Shown in pieces: positions 56,464 through 64,000 of a stretch of 64,000 nt of DNA. This DNA is from Glaesserella sp041814905 (lineage in GTDB: Bacteria; Pseudomonadota; Gammaproteobacteria; Enterobacterales; Pasteurellaceae). Within the stretch, counting starts at the first letter, position 1, and every line of letters starts with the position of its first letter. The position numbers and the translations under genes were made by a program. The notes beneath the pieces were generated by a model that saw only the letters and a list, made by a program, of their open reading frames with translations, searched no databases and had not been told where the DNA came from. Where the stretch lies: the NCBI RefSeq assembly GCF_041814905.1, contig NZ_JBGXYA010000080.1, forward strand, positions 6,948 to 70,947. The letters run 5' to 3'.

Positions 56464-56791
56464 ACTTTAAAAAATAAGTTGTGAATTAACATCATCTGTA
56501 CCTAAATGAGGTGCAGATGATGCCCTACTCCTTATCAATTACGTTGAGGTATGATTAAACTTGTTATTGAACAGATATTCGCCTCCGTAAAACGCAAAAC
56601 TTCACTCAATTCCATATTCTTATGTCGCCAAAAAATTAATGTGAAATCACATTCAAATAGCATAAAATCATTCTATATTCAGTCGAGTAAATTGTTGAAA
56701 ATAATAAAGTAAAAATAAATTAGAAAGCAATTGATCGTTGCATTCAGCTGTCGTATTATTCGCCAAATTCCTCCACATAAGGCATTGAATC
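56464..56791. other. Gap after malP: hairpin and AT-rich stretch
   Basis: A long hairpin (CATCATCTGTACCT at 56490-56503, complement with one G-U at 56509-56522) follows malP but lacks a U-run, so it is probably an mRNA-stabilising stem. From about 56620 the sequence is very AT-rich and leads to the acyltransferase gene. A 53-codon frame (56551-56712) starts right after GAGG, but resembles nothing I know and I do not claim it as a gene. Confidence 0.5.
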
Positions 56792-57304
56792 ATGAAGAAA
56801 AAAATTTTTTTGCGGCTATTAATGGTAGTTGGTGGTTGTTTGCCGGCTTCTTATATGAAACCTTTTGGCGGTATCGCTAAAAAAATACGTTTGGCTTTAG
56901 GTAGGCAAATATCCAATCAATTAGGACAAAACGTGAATATTGAAAAAGGCGCGTACGTGTTGGAAGATACGGTTGTCGGTGATAATTCCAGTATCGGTGT
57001 CAGAAGCGAAATCTGTAAAGGATTGAGTATCGGTAAAAATGTCATGATGGGGCCGGAATGTCTGTTTTATTCAACCAGCCATTATTTCAACAAAGAAAGC
57101 CGCCGCTTTGAAGGCTATACGCCGGTGAATCCGATTGTCATTGAAGATGATGTGTGGATTGGTCGCCGTGTCATTATTATGGGAGGGGTGACTATCGGCA
57201 AAGGTTCAACTATCGGTGCCGGAGCTGTAGTAACGAAAAGTATCCCGCCTTACAGTTTAGCCGCAGGTAATCCTGCAGTCGTCAAAAAGAGCATGTTGGA
57301 TTAA
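56792..57304 (+). CDS. Hexapeptide-repeat O-acyltransferase
   Basis: Left-handed beta-helix acyltransferase of 170 residues. The first ~40 residues are basic and hydrophobic; then come hexapeptide repeats (IEKGAYVLEDTVVGDNSSIG; the STSHYF histidine; VIEDDVWIGRRVIIMGGVTIGKGSTIGAGAVVTKSIPPYSLAAGNPA), the C-terminal part being typical of CatB/WcaF/galactoside acetyltransferases. The acceptor is unknown; a cell-surface sugar is the usual one. Its upstream region is far richer in A+T than neighbouring DNA, perhaps a sign of acquisition. It stands alone between malP and nudL. Confidence 0.85.
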   Translation: MKKKIFLRLLMVVGGCLPASYMKPFGGIAKKIRLALGRQISNQLGQNVNIEKGAYVLEDTVVGDNSSIGVRSEICKGLSIGKNVMMGPECLFYSTSHYFNKESRRFEGYTPVNPIVIEDDVWIGRRVIIMGGVTIGKGSTIGAGAVVTKSIPPYSLAAGNPAVVKKSMLD

Positions 57305-57327
57305 TGAGTTGCCGCATTTTCCCTATA

Positions 57328-57385
57328 ACAAGCGGTCTGATTCAGGTTTAAATTTACCTATTTTTGCCCGAATCAGACTGCTTGT
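57328..57385. repeat. Inverted pair of DNA uptake signals (58 bp) between convergent acyltransferase gene and nudL
   Basis: ACAAGCGGT at 57328-57336 and ACTGCTTGT (one mismatch) at 57377-57385. The right arm overlaps the last codons of the nudL gene. The centre reads AATTTACC, so this is the most degenerate of the seven, yet the length is still 58 bp. Confidence 0.78.
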
Positions 57386-57996
57386 TGTTTCCAAATTTGC
57401 CAACATTCTTGCAGGTGCTTCAACATTAATGCGGTAATTCCCCAAATTTCATAGCCGGAATAACACAGCGTCGGTGAAGTCATCTGCCGTTCACGGTAAG
57501 TAAAATAACGCACGCCGAAGTTAGATTCCGTCAAAATGAATTCCAACGGCACACAGAATACGTCAGCAACCTCCGCTTGGTTCGGCTGTATAGGCGGTAG
57601 ATTTTCAGCGATTGCCAATACCGGCGTGATCGAAAAACCCGATGGCACGCGCGCCAGCGGTAAACTACCGATAATTTGCCACACATTCGGTGCAATCCCG
57701 ACTTCTTCCCAAGTTTCACGTAACGCAGCAGCGGCCATATTTTCATCACCTTTATCCACTTTACCGCCGGCAAAAGCGATTTCCCCGGCATGAGCAGAAA
57801 GATAAGGCTGGCGTCGAGTAAGTAACAGCTGCCAATGATGTAACGAATGCGGAATAAAAGCGACCAATACCGCAGCATCACGCCACGATAGTTGAAATGA
57901 CTCAAACAGCTCGCTACGGGACATCAACGAAGTCGTTATTGGTGGATTTTGGCAAAATTGTAAAAATGCCGTGAGTTCATCGGGTAAAAGTTTCAT
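57373..57996 (-). CDS. nudL: Nudix hydrolase, coenzyme A pyrophosphatase type
   Basis: Probably cleaves CoA or its derivatives to phosphopantetheine and adenosine 3',5'-bisphosphate. The 207 residues contain the CoA-specific motif LLLTRRQPYLSAHAGEIAFAGG directly ahead of the Nudix box (GGKVDKGDENMAAAALRETWEEVGI), with the metal-binding REXXEE core. This layout is that of E. coli YeaB/NudL. Its C-terminal codons lie in an uptake-signal arm. 67 bp downstream of malT, same strand. Confidence 0.9.
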   Translation of the reverse strand: MKLLPDELTAFLQFCQNPPITTSLMSRSELFESFQLSWRDAAVLVAFIPHSLHHWQLLLTRRQPYLSAHAGEIAFAGGKVDKGDENMAAAALRETWEEVGIAPNVWQIIGSLPLARVPSGFSITPVLAIAENLPPIQPNQAEVADVFCVPLEFILTESNFGVRYFTYRERQMTSPTLCYSGYEIWGITALMLKHLQECWQIWKQQAV

Positions 57997-58063
57997 AAAG
58001 TACTACGAATTACCTCCACGGCGGTTCAACGTTCATGAAAAGAATGCCATGCAATCATGTTCA

Positions 58064-60781
58064 TCAGTTATACCCCATCATTCGGAGCAAACCGCGCGTG
58101 TACTCAATCGCTTCACTACGATTTGCCACACCGATTTTTTGGTAAAGATTGCGGATATGCGTTTTAATCGTCGTTATCGCCACCACCAATTCTTGCGAGA
58201 TCTGCTCATTGCTGTAACCCGAATAAATTAATCCCAACACTTGCCATTCACGTTGAGTCAACGGACTGATTTTTAATAGTTCCGGCACGTGCGGGTTTTC
58301 CAACAAGCTTTTGACAAACTGTTCATCAAAATGCGCAGTTTTATGGCGATTATGTTGGTTGATACTGCGTAGAATAAACTGCGCCTTATGGGTGGAAAGG
58401 TCTTCCAGTACATTCAGTTGCAATAACTGGCGGATTTGCTGAGCCATGAGATCACCTTCAATCACAAAGGCACTGATAAAATTGGTCTGCTGGCTCAAAT
58501 TCAAGGCATGGATTAAATCTTTTTGAGCAAGATCTTTTTTTCCTTGTAGATAATAAACACGATTACGTAAAATCAAGGCACGTTGACTATCGCTAACCAG
58601 ATTAAAAGTGGCTGCCGTTTTGAGCAAACTGTTTAAAATACGCAGCGCTTGGTCATAATCTTCCTGTAGTAAATAACAGCGCGCAATATTACGCCATTGT
58701 CGTTGGGTAAAATGATTATACTCTTGTGCCGGAAAATGTGCTTGAGCCAACCAGCTTTCCAAATGGCTGTTGTCATTACTCATTTGCCAATAGATCAACA
58801 ACACTTCATCCAGTGCGGTAATCCAATCTTTATGGGGCGAACTGCGGGAAAGCAGCTCGCGACATTGCTCAATCAAGCGTGTACCATTGGTTAAATCTCC
58901 TTTAGTCAACGAAATTTTAGCCAGTAACGCTACACATTGAATTTGTTCCTCTTCTTTTTCCAACACTTCGATGCCGGCATGAGCCATCGCTTCCGCTTGG
59001 TCTAAATGGTGCCATTCCCATAAAATCTGCCCTTTTAATCTCAACAAAAACTCATTCATTGGAATTTGGTTAAACGCCTTGCTCTGTTGAGTGGTTTCTT
59101 TCAATAAATCATAAGCGGATTGTAGAAAACCTTGGGCGGAGAGAATCTCCGACTGCTGTAATTTAGACCAAAGCCATTGATGATAAGCGCGTTGTGTGGT
59201 TGCCATTTTCTCTACTTGCTGCATCAACGACAATCCCTCTTTTAAATAACCGCGGCAATGTTGCGCCTCACCGATTACCGAGGTTGCGACAATCTGTGCA
59301 TAATCAAATTCGGAAGATAAATTGCTCAATGCTTGGTTTGCTAACAAATAGGCTTGTTCTTCATCACCGGCATTAATCGCCACTTGAGCCCGCAATGCAT
59401 CAAAACGTCCTTGTAGGCTGTCGGTAAGCGGTCCTTTTGGCTGAAATTTTTGCAAAATGCCGCTCACATCCTGATGACGATGCTGGCTTTGAGCCAACCA
59501 CGCTTTTAATAAAACCAAGTTTTCATCCTGCCAAATCTGTTCGGACGGCAAGCTGTTAAGGCTGTCTTCCAACAATTTTAACTGCCCTTGGTGAAATAAC
59601 GCCCAACCGTGTTCCTTCAAAATTGAATAGAGCGTTTGCGGATCCGACAACATCTGTGCATGATATAACGCCTCGGAACCATAGCCCAATTTCAGCCACA
59701 TCATTGACGCCGCTTGGTGCAATTGTTGCCATTCATTCGGCAATTCCAAGCGGCAGCTTTGGGATAAATACGAAGCCAAAATCGGGTGAAATTTCCACCA
59801 AACCTCACCGTCATCCTGCGCTAATCGAGTGACAAACAACCCCATTTTTTCCAATTCATCCAGTTTTTTAACACCGTTTTCATCTCGGCTAATCGCTACC
59901 ACCAGTTTTTCGTTCATCGAACGTAAAATCGCACATCGCTGCATAAACAGTTTGACTTCAGGATCAACATAATGAAAAACTTCTTCATTCAAATAGTCCG
60001 CAATATGTTGTTGATTAAGCTTTGCCAATAATTTTTCAGGAAAGTGGAGTAATTCAGCATTCTGTTTAATCGCAAAAATCATCAATTGCAATGCAGTCGC
60101 CCAACCTTCAACCCGATCACAAAGGGCAAAAATAACATCATCACTTAAAGTTTCATTCAGTTTTTGTTCAAAGAAACGGCGAGTTTCATTGGGAGTAAAA
60201 GCCAGTTGGTGAACGTCAATTTCCAACAATCTATCGTGGATACGTAAATTGGTAATACTTAACGGCGGCGAGAGACGTGAAAGCAGCACCAAACTCATAC
60301 TGTTTGGTTGATGCTTCAGCCAGAAACGAAGTGCATCATGAATTTCTCTATTTTCAATTAAGTGATAGTCATCAATAATCAGGTAGAAATGACGGGAAAC
60401 ATCATCTAACAACACCAATAACTGCCCAAAATAGTCAATTAAATTGTTTTTATAGTTGACCTCTTTCAGAGAAATACCGGTTGCTTTTGCCAAAGCGGAA
60501 GAAAAATAGCGGGCAAACTGTTCGACGTTATTATCACTTTCATCTAATGCAAACCATGCTACATTCTCATTTTTTGCTAATAAGCGCTCTTTCCACTGAG
60601 ATACCAAAGTGGTTTTTCCATAACCTGCCGGTGCGGTAATCAAGGTGAGCGGATAGGATTTCGCCAGTGCCAAACGTTTTAATAATTCGCTACGTTCAAC
60701 ACCGTTGTTATGTTCTTTATAGGCTTGATTCGACTTGCTTGAAATCAGTTTTGTCGGAATCAGTTTTGTTACGACCTGCAT
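58064..60781 (-). CDS. malT: Maltose regulon activator MalT
   Basis: ATP- and maltotriose-dependent STAND-family activator. The 905 residues (E. coli 901) have the P-loop ATAPAGYGKTT region with K56, a winged-helix and arm domain, a superhelical TPR-like sensor domain in the middle, and a LuxR-type HTH at the C-terminus (LTQREWQVLGLIYSGYSNEQISQELVVAITTIKTHIRNLYQKIG, about 835-880). GGGAGG precedes the ATG. The N-terminus is about 15 residues longer than in E. coli. It diverges from feoA. Confidence 0.96.
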   Translation of the reverse strand: MQVVTKLIPTKLISSKSNQAYKEHNNGVERSELLKRLALAKSYPLTLITAPAGYGKTTLVSQWKERLLAKNENVAWFALDESDNNVEQFARYFSSALAKATGISLKEVNYKNNLIDYFGQLLVLLDDVSRHFYLIIDDYHLIENREIHDALRFWLKHQPNSMSLVLLSRLSPPLSITNLRIHDRLLEIDVHQLAFTPNETRRFFEQKLNETLSDDVIFALCDRVEGWATALQLMIFAIKQNAELLHFPEKLLAKLNQQHIADYLNEEVFHYVDPEVKLFMQRCAILRSMNEKLVVAISRDENGVKKLDELEKMGLFVTRLAQDDGEVWWKFHPILASYLSQSCRLELPNEWQQLHQAASMMWLKLGYGSEALYHAQMLSDPQTLYSILKEHGWALFHQGQLKLLEDSLNSLPSEQIWQDENLVLLKAWLAQSQHRHQDVSGILQKFQPKGPLTDSLQGRFDALRAQVAINAGDEEQAYLLANQALSNLSSEFDYAQIVATSVIGEAQHCRGYLKEGLSLMQQVEKMATTQRAYHQWLWSKLQQSEILSAQGFLQSAYDLLKETTQQSKAFNQIPMNEFLLRLKGQILWEWHHLDQAEAMAHAGIEVLEKEEEQIQCVALLAKISLTKGDLTNGTRLIEQCRELLSRSSPHKDWITALDEVLLIYWQMSNDNSHLESWLAQAHFPAQEYNHFTQRQWRNIARCYLLQEDYDQALRILNSLLKTAATFNLVSDSQRALILRNRVYYLQGKKDLAQKDLIHALNLSQQTNFISAFVIEGDLMAQQIRQLLQLNVLEDLSTHKAQFILRSINQHNRHKTAHFDEQFVKSLLENPHVPELLKISPLTQREWQVLGLIYSGYSNEQISQELVVAITTIKTHIRNLYQKIGVANRSEAIEYTRGLLRMMGYN

Positions 60782-60913
60782 TTTGCCTCCCTACAGTAAG
60801 TCTGTGATTTTAGCAAATTTTGGAGTGAAAAGGGGAGAAATGAAGTGTAAACAAAAAGCAAGAGCCGACAAAACGATACGCGATTCTATGAGTCAAAATT
60901 ATTTCACCTGATT

Positions 60914-60927
60914 TTGAGATCCATCAA
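60914..60927 (+). promoter_or_regulatory. FNR-like site ahead of feoAB
   Basis: TTGAG-ATCC-ATCAA, 9 of 10 to the FNR consensus, about 100 bp before feoA. feoAB is FNR-activated in E. coli. A possible Fur half-site (AATGAGAAT on the minus strand) lies near 60960; I cannot support it further. The divergent malT gene shares this 245-bp gap. Confidence 0.55.
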
Positions 60928-61026
60928 GCTTTGTCACATTAACACTTTTACGATTTATTCTCATTCTGCATACTATACAAATTAATAATTGTTCGTATTT
61001 CAAATACATTATATAGAGGTAGTTGT

Positions 61027-61290
61027 ATGTCAGTAATTCCTGTTTCTGCTTTAGAAAAAGATATTTCCGCACAAATTGATGCTATTGTTAGCAGTGATAT
61101 TTTTGGTGAAATTGATCCTATTGTCAGCCGCCGTTTAGCTGATTTAGGCTTCTCCAGCGGAATGCCGCTGACAGTGATTGCAAAAGGTCCTTTAGGTAAA
61201 GGTCCTTATGCCGTCAGACTCGGCAATAAATCCCAATTCGCACTACGTGAACCCGAAGCAAGTAAAATTATGTGTCGTATTATGGAGTAA
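61027..61290 (+). CDS. feoA: Ferrous iron transport protein FeoA
   Basis: Small cytoplasmic SH3-like protein of 87 residues, needed for FeoB function. Features: RRLADLGFSSGMPLTVIAKGPLGKGPYAVRLGNKSQFALREPEA, with the conserved GMP turn and final basic strand. ATAGAGGTAG precedes the ATG. Ends five bases before the feoB start. Confidence 0.94.
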   Translation: MSVIPVSALEKDISAQIDAIVSSDIFGEIDPIVSRRLADLGFSSGMPLTVIAKGPLGKGPYAVRLGNKSQFALREPEASKIMCRIME

Positions 61291-61295
61291 TAAAG

Positions 61296-63158
61296 GTGAA
61301 ACGTTGTGATTTCGCCCTATTAGGTTCACCTAATTGCGGCAAAACAGTACTATTCAACGGGTTAACCGGCGCCAATGCCAAAGTAGCAAACTACGCGGGT
61401 GTTACCGTCGATAAACTTGAAGGCGCTTTCATTGATGACCCGTCGATTCGAATCATTGATCTCCCCGGAACCTATAGTCTACGAACCACAAGCCTCGATG
61501 AAGCGGTCGCTCGCGATATGGTACTCGGTAAAATCGGCAAACAGCCTGATGCCATCATTGCCGTTGCCGATGCGACCAATCTACGTATGACGCTACGTAT
61601 GGTGTTGGAAATCAAAACATTAGGGCTACCGATGATAGTTTCCCTTAATTTGAGCGATATCGCACGCACCCGCGGGTTACGCATTGATGTAAAGAAACTC
61701 AGCGAATTGCTCGGCGTACCGGTACTAGAAACTGTGGCTATCAAAAAAGAAGGGATCCGTGCGCTACGCGAAGCCATCAAATCGTTCCCATGTCAGAAAG
61801 CTTCACCAATCGAGATTAAAACAGCCGAACAGATGTTAGAGCAGCTCGACAGTAATCAACTCTATCAACAAGTAGAAAGTATTCTTTCACAAGTAGTTAA
61901 ACACGATTTAGAACTACCGCAATGGCATCAAAAGCTGGATAATTTTGTCATGCACCCAATCGGCGGGATTATTTTGCTACTGATTATACTGCTGCTCGTA
62001 TTTCAAGCGGTCTATTCTTGGGCTGAGCCGATGATGGATCTTATTGAAAGTACATTCGGTAATTTGGGGGAATGGGTTACCACCACACTGCCGCCGGGTA
62101 TTTTGTCCGATTTACTGGTTAACGGAGTGATCGCCGGGGTTGGTGGAGTATTGGTATTTTTACCGCAAATAACTATTTTATTCGCATTTATTTTGCTATT
62201 GGAAGATTCGGGCTATCTGCCACGAGCAGCATTCTTATTAGATAACCTATTGGCTAAAAGCGGTTTATCCGGAAGAGCATTTATTCCGCTGCTGTCCAGC
62301 TTTGCTTGTGCAGTTCCGGCGGTCATGTCCGCCCGAACCATTCAAGATCCGCGCGAAAGATTGGTTACTATTGCTATCGCACCGATGTTAACCTGCTCCG
62401 CCCGCCTGCCGGTTTATACGTTAATTATTGCCGCAGTCATTCCGGAACAAACCGTATGGGGTATGTTTAATCTGCAAGGATTAACACTATTTTCATTATA
62501 CGTTATCGGAATTATCTCAGCAGGGTTAGCAGCTTATATCACCAAACGTTTTGCATTACGTAAAGGTCGAATTCAACAATTTCCACTCTTGATGGAATTA
62601 CCGACCTACCGTATGCCGAATTTCAGACACATTTGTATCAGTTTATGGGATAGAGTCAGCGCCTTTTTAAAACGGGCGGGAACCATCATTTTTGCGTTAA
62701 ACGTTATCTTATGGTGCTTAGTCACCTTCCCCAGCGCACCTGAAAATGCGGTAGGACCTGCTATTGATTACAGTTTTGCCGGCATGCTCGGACATTTAAT
62801 TCAGCCGATTTTCGCGCCGTTAGGCTTTACTTGGCAGATGTGTATTGCAATGATACCGGGCATTGCAGCTCGGGAAGTTGTGGTTGCGACATTAGGTACG
62901 GTTTATGCTGTAAGCGGCTCAGAGGAACAGATCACTAACGCCTTGATTCCGATTGTACATAACAACTGGGGCTTACCGACGGCATTGGCGTTTATCGCTT
63001 GGTATATTTACGCGCCGATGTGTATGGCAACATTAGCCGTAATTAAGCGTGAGACCAAATCAACTCAACAAACGCTGTTCATTACCGCGTATTTGTTCGC
63101 CTTGGCATACCTTTTTGCCTTTGCGGTTTACCATATTACTTTGAGGGTTGTAGGATGA
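61296..63158 (+). CDS. feoB: Ferrous iron transporter FeoB (GTG start)
   Basis: Inner-membrane Fe2+ importer with an N-terminal G domain. The GTG at 61296 with GGAG eight bases upstream gives 620 residues; another in-frame GTG at 61272 lies inside feoA. G motifs: GSPNCGKTVLFN (G1), DLPGTYSL (G3), NLSD (G4). Two Gate domains follow (CAVPAVMSARTIQDPRERL with CSARLPVYTLI). It is shorter than E. coli FeoB (773) and like that of Haemophilus. The end overlaps a small Cys-rich gene. Confidence 0.96.
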   Translation: MKRCDFALLGSPNCGKTVLFNGLTGANAKVANYAGVTVDKLEGAFIDDPSIRIIDLPGTYSLRTTSLDEAVARDMVLGKIGKQPDAIIAVADATNLRMTLRMVLEIKTLGLPMIVSLNLSDIARTRGLRIDVKKLSELLGVPVLETVAIKKEGIRALREAIKSFPCQKASPIEIKTAEQMLEQLDSNQLYQQVESILSQVVKHDLELPQWHQKLDNFVMHPIGGIILLLIILLLVFQAVYSWAEPMMDLIESTFGNLGEWVTTTLPPGILSDLLVNGVIAGVGGVLVFLPQITILFAFILLLEDSGYLPRAAFLLDNLLAKSGLSGRAFIPLLSSFACAVPAVMSARTIQDPRERLVTIAIAPMLTCSARLPVYTLIIAAVIPEQTVWGMFNLQGLTLFSLYVIGIISAGLAAYITKRFALRKGRIQQFPLLMELPTYRMPNFRHICISLWDRVSAFLKRAGTIIFALNVILWCLVTFPSAPENAVGPAIDYSFAGMLGHLIQPIFAPLGFTWQMCIAMIPGIAAREVVVATLGTVYAVSGSEEQITNALIPIVHNNWGLPTALAFIAWYIYAPMCMATLAVIKRETKSTQQTLFITAYLFALAYLFAFAVYHITLRVVG

Positions 63159-63292
63159 TTCAAAATATTATTGTCGGAGTAATCGTTGCGGTTTGTATAC
63201 TCTACGTGGTATGGAAATTTGTGTTAAACCGCAAACAAAACGTTTGTAACGGCTGTGACCGCTGCGGCGGGAAAAAAAACGGCTGCCATTAG
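63155..63292 (+). CDS. FeoB-associated Cys-rich membrane protein (45 residues)
   Basis: Starts at an ATG that overlaps the feoB stop (ATGA). The 45 residues form one N-terminal membrane segment (MIQNIIVGVIVAVCILYVV) and a short cytosolic tail with C31-x2-C34-x2-C37-x6-C44 and a final histidine. This is the pattern of the small FeoB-associated family found after feoB in place of FeoC in other bacteria. The four cysteines could bind iron or an iron-sulfur cluster; this is inference. Confidence 0.88.
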   Translation: MIQNIIVGVIVAVCILYVVWKFVLNRKQNVCNGCDRCGGKKNGCH

Positions 63293-63306
63293 TCTTCAAA
63301 CGAAAT

Positions 63307-63364
63307 ACAAGCGGTCGGTTTGGACACATTTTTTGCAAATTTCTCGCCCAAACCAACCGCTTGT
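63307..63364. repeat. Inverted pair of DNA uptake signals (58 bp) between convergent feo genes and malS
   Basis: ACAAGCGGT at 63307-63315 and ACCGCTTGT at 63356-63364 around a central TTTGCAAA. It starts 14 bp after the small Feo gene and ends 8 bp from the malS stop, the position of a shared terminator. Confidence 0.87.
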
Positions 63365-63372
63365 TTTCTCCG

Positions 63373-64000
63373 CTATTTACCCGCCCAAACGACCATCACT
63401 TTATCGTTAGCGTTTCGGCGGCTGAAAGCGAAATATTTTTTCGTTTCCAACACTTTTTGTTCGCCATCGCCGATAGCCGCATGATTTTGACGGAACAGCG
63501 CCACTTTCGCCCAATGCTGCTGCAACGCTTTATTTTGTGAGTTGCTATCGAGTTCTTGCCAGTTCATATCCGATCTGGTGCCTTGAATCGGATCCGACCC
63601 TGTCGCACCGAATTTTCTGCCACTTTCATCGCCGTAATAAATTTGTACCGCGCCCGGTGAGAGGAGCAATAAACTGCCTGCGGTTTTCTGTTTATCCAGA
63701 TTATTTTGGCTGTCATCGTGGAAAAATAGTCGGGTATCGTGCGAGGAAAGATAACTTAATACATTGAGATCTTTCAATTTTTCACTCATTTGTTGATAAG
63801 TCGGGGCGATTTTGGCAAAGCAGCCAAGAGCCTCTTTCGCTTGATCTTGGAAGCTGAAATTGATCATCGCATCAAAGCCGTTGTTGTAATAATCGCTGGT
63901 ATGAACGCCGTGTCCCCACGCTTCACCCGTCATCCAGAATTTATCGCCAAAGGATTGATTCGGATGGGCTTTTTGCCATTTTTCCAAGGCTTTTTCCGCC
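63373..64000 (-). CDS. malS: Periplasmic alpha-amylase MalS (C-terminal part, runs off window)
   Basis: Cuts long maltodextrins in the periplasm for uptake. About 209 C-terminal residues lie in the window; the start is beyond 64000. The stretch follows E. coli MalS closely (FWMTGEAWGHGV, SDYYNNGFDAMINF, NVLSYLSSHDTRLF, LLLSPGAVQIYYGDESGRKFGATGSDPIQGTRSDMNW), including the family 13 catalytic glutamate in TGEAW and the transition-state aspartate in SSHDTR. Its place near malT and malP fits the maltose regulon. Confidence 0.94.
   Translation of the reverse strand, partial: AEKALEKWQKAHPNQSFGDKFWMTGEAWGHGVHTSDYYNNGFDAMINFSFQDQAKEALGCFAKIAPTYQQMSEKLKDLNVLSYLSSHDTRLFFHDDSQNNLDKQKTAGSLLLLSPGAVQIYYGDESGRKFGATGSDPIQGTRSDMNWQELDSNSQNKALQQHWAKVALFRQNHAAIGDGEQKVLETKKYFAFSRRNANDKVMVVWAGK

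Noticed and set aside
56551..56712. 53-codon frame after malP
   Set aside because: Begins after GAGG with almost no spacing, basic and Ser/Ile/Lys-rich as expected from AT-rich DNA, no recognisable similarity.

Overview
The window is a stretch of ordinary Pasteurellaceae chromosome, most likely Actinobacillus pleuropneumoniae or a close relative. The main evidence is the DNA uptake signal ACAAGCGGT, the 'Apl-type' core, as opposed to the AAGTGCGGT core of Haemophilus. It is scattered through genes and intergenic gaps, usually followed 16 nt later by TTTGCAAA. Protein content and gene order (E. coli-like but compact) agree. I see no tRNA, rRNA, insertion sequence, prophage or CRISPR array.

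Positions 1-17402 (minus strand): a nearly complete division/cell wall (dcw) cluster in the order mraZ-rsmH-ftsL-ftsI-murE-(unknown membrane protein)-murF-mraY-murD-ftsW-murG-murC-ddl-ftsQ-ftsA-ftsZ (ftsZ cut by the window edge). It carries a 10-bp-periodic MraZ box ahead of mraZ. Two oddities are the extra membrane protein between murE and murF, and an FtsI whose pedestal module looks triplicated.

Positions 17545-31478: fadR diverging from nhaB-dsbB (same synteny as in enterobacteria), metG, ndk, the fructose PTS operon fruBKA (with a CRP site buried in the ndk terminator), kdsD-greB, norM and rluA. Positions 31645-38778: a four-gene PhnD-type ABC importer of uncertain substrate, a DUF533 protein and rapA.

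Positions 38909-48261: dgt, rlmD, a YcdY-type chaperone, nfo, an NlpC/P60 hydrolase with a lost lipobox cysteine, an SOS-box-controlled UmuD-like protein that lacks all its catalytic residues, pepB, a 44-residue entericidin-like lipoprotein, an orphan MacA-type adaptor and a YigL-type phosphatase. Positions 48556-53867: leuA behind a complete leucine attenuator (promoter, Leu-rich leader peptide, terminator), then a pepE-dcuC-abgA-like group with an FNR-like site.

Positions 53942-64000: maltodextrin genes malP (with a MalT box), malT and malS (cut by the window edge), interleaved with an acyltransferase, a CoA-type Nudix hydrolase and feoA-feoB plus a small cysteine-rich Feo protein behind an FNR-like site.

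The most notable observations are (1) the SOS-controlled, apparently dead UmuD-like protein whose 16-bp LexA box exactly fills the -35/-10 spacer, with a second box just downstream; and (2) seven inverted uptake-signal pairs, every one exactly 58 bp long and built around a shared central TTTGCAAA-like element.
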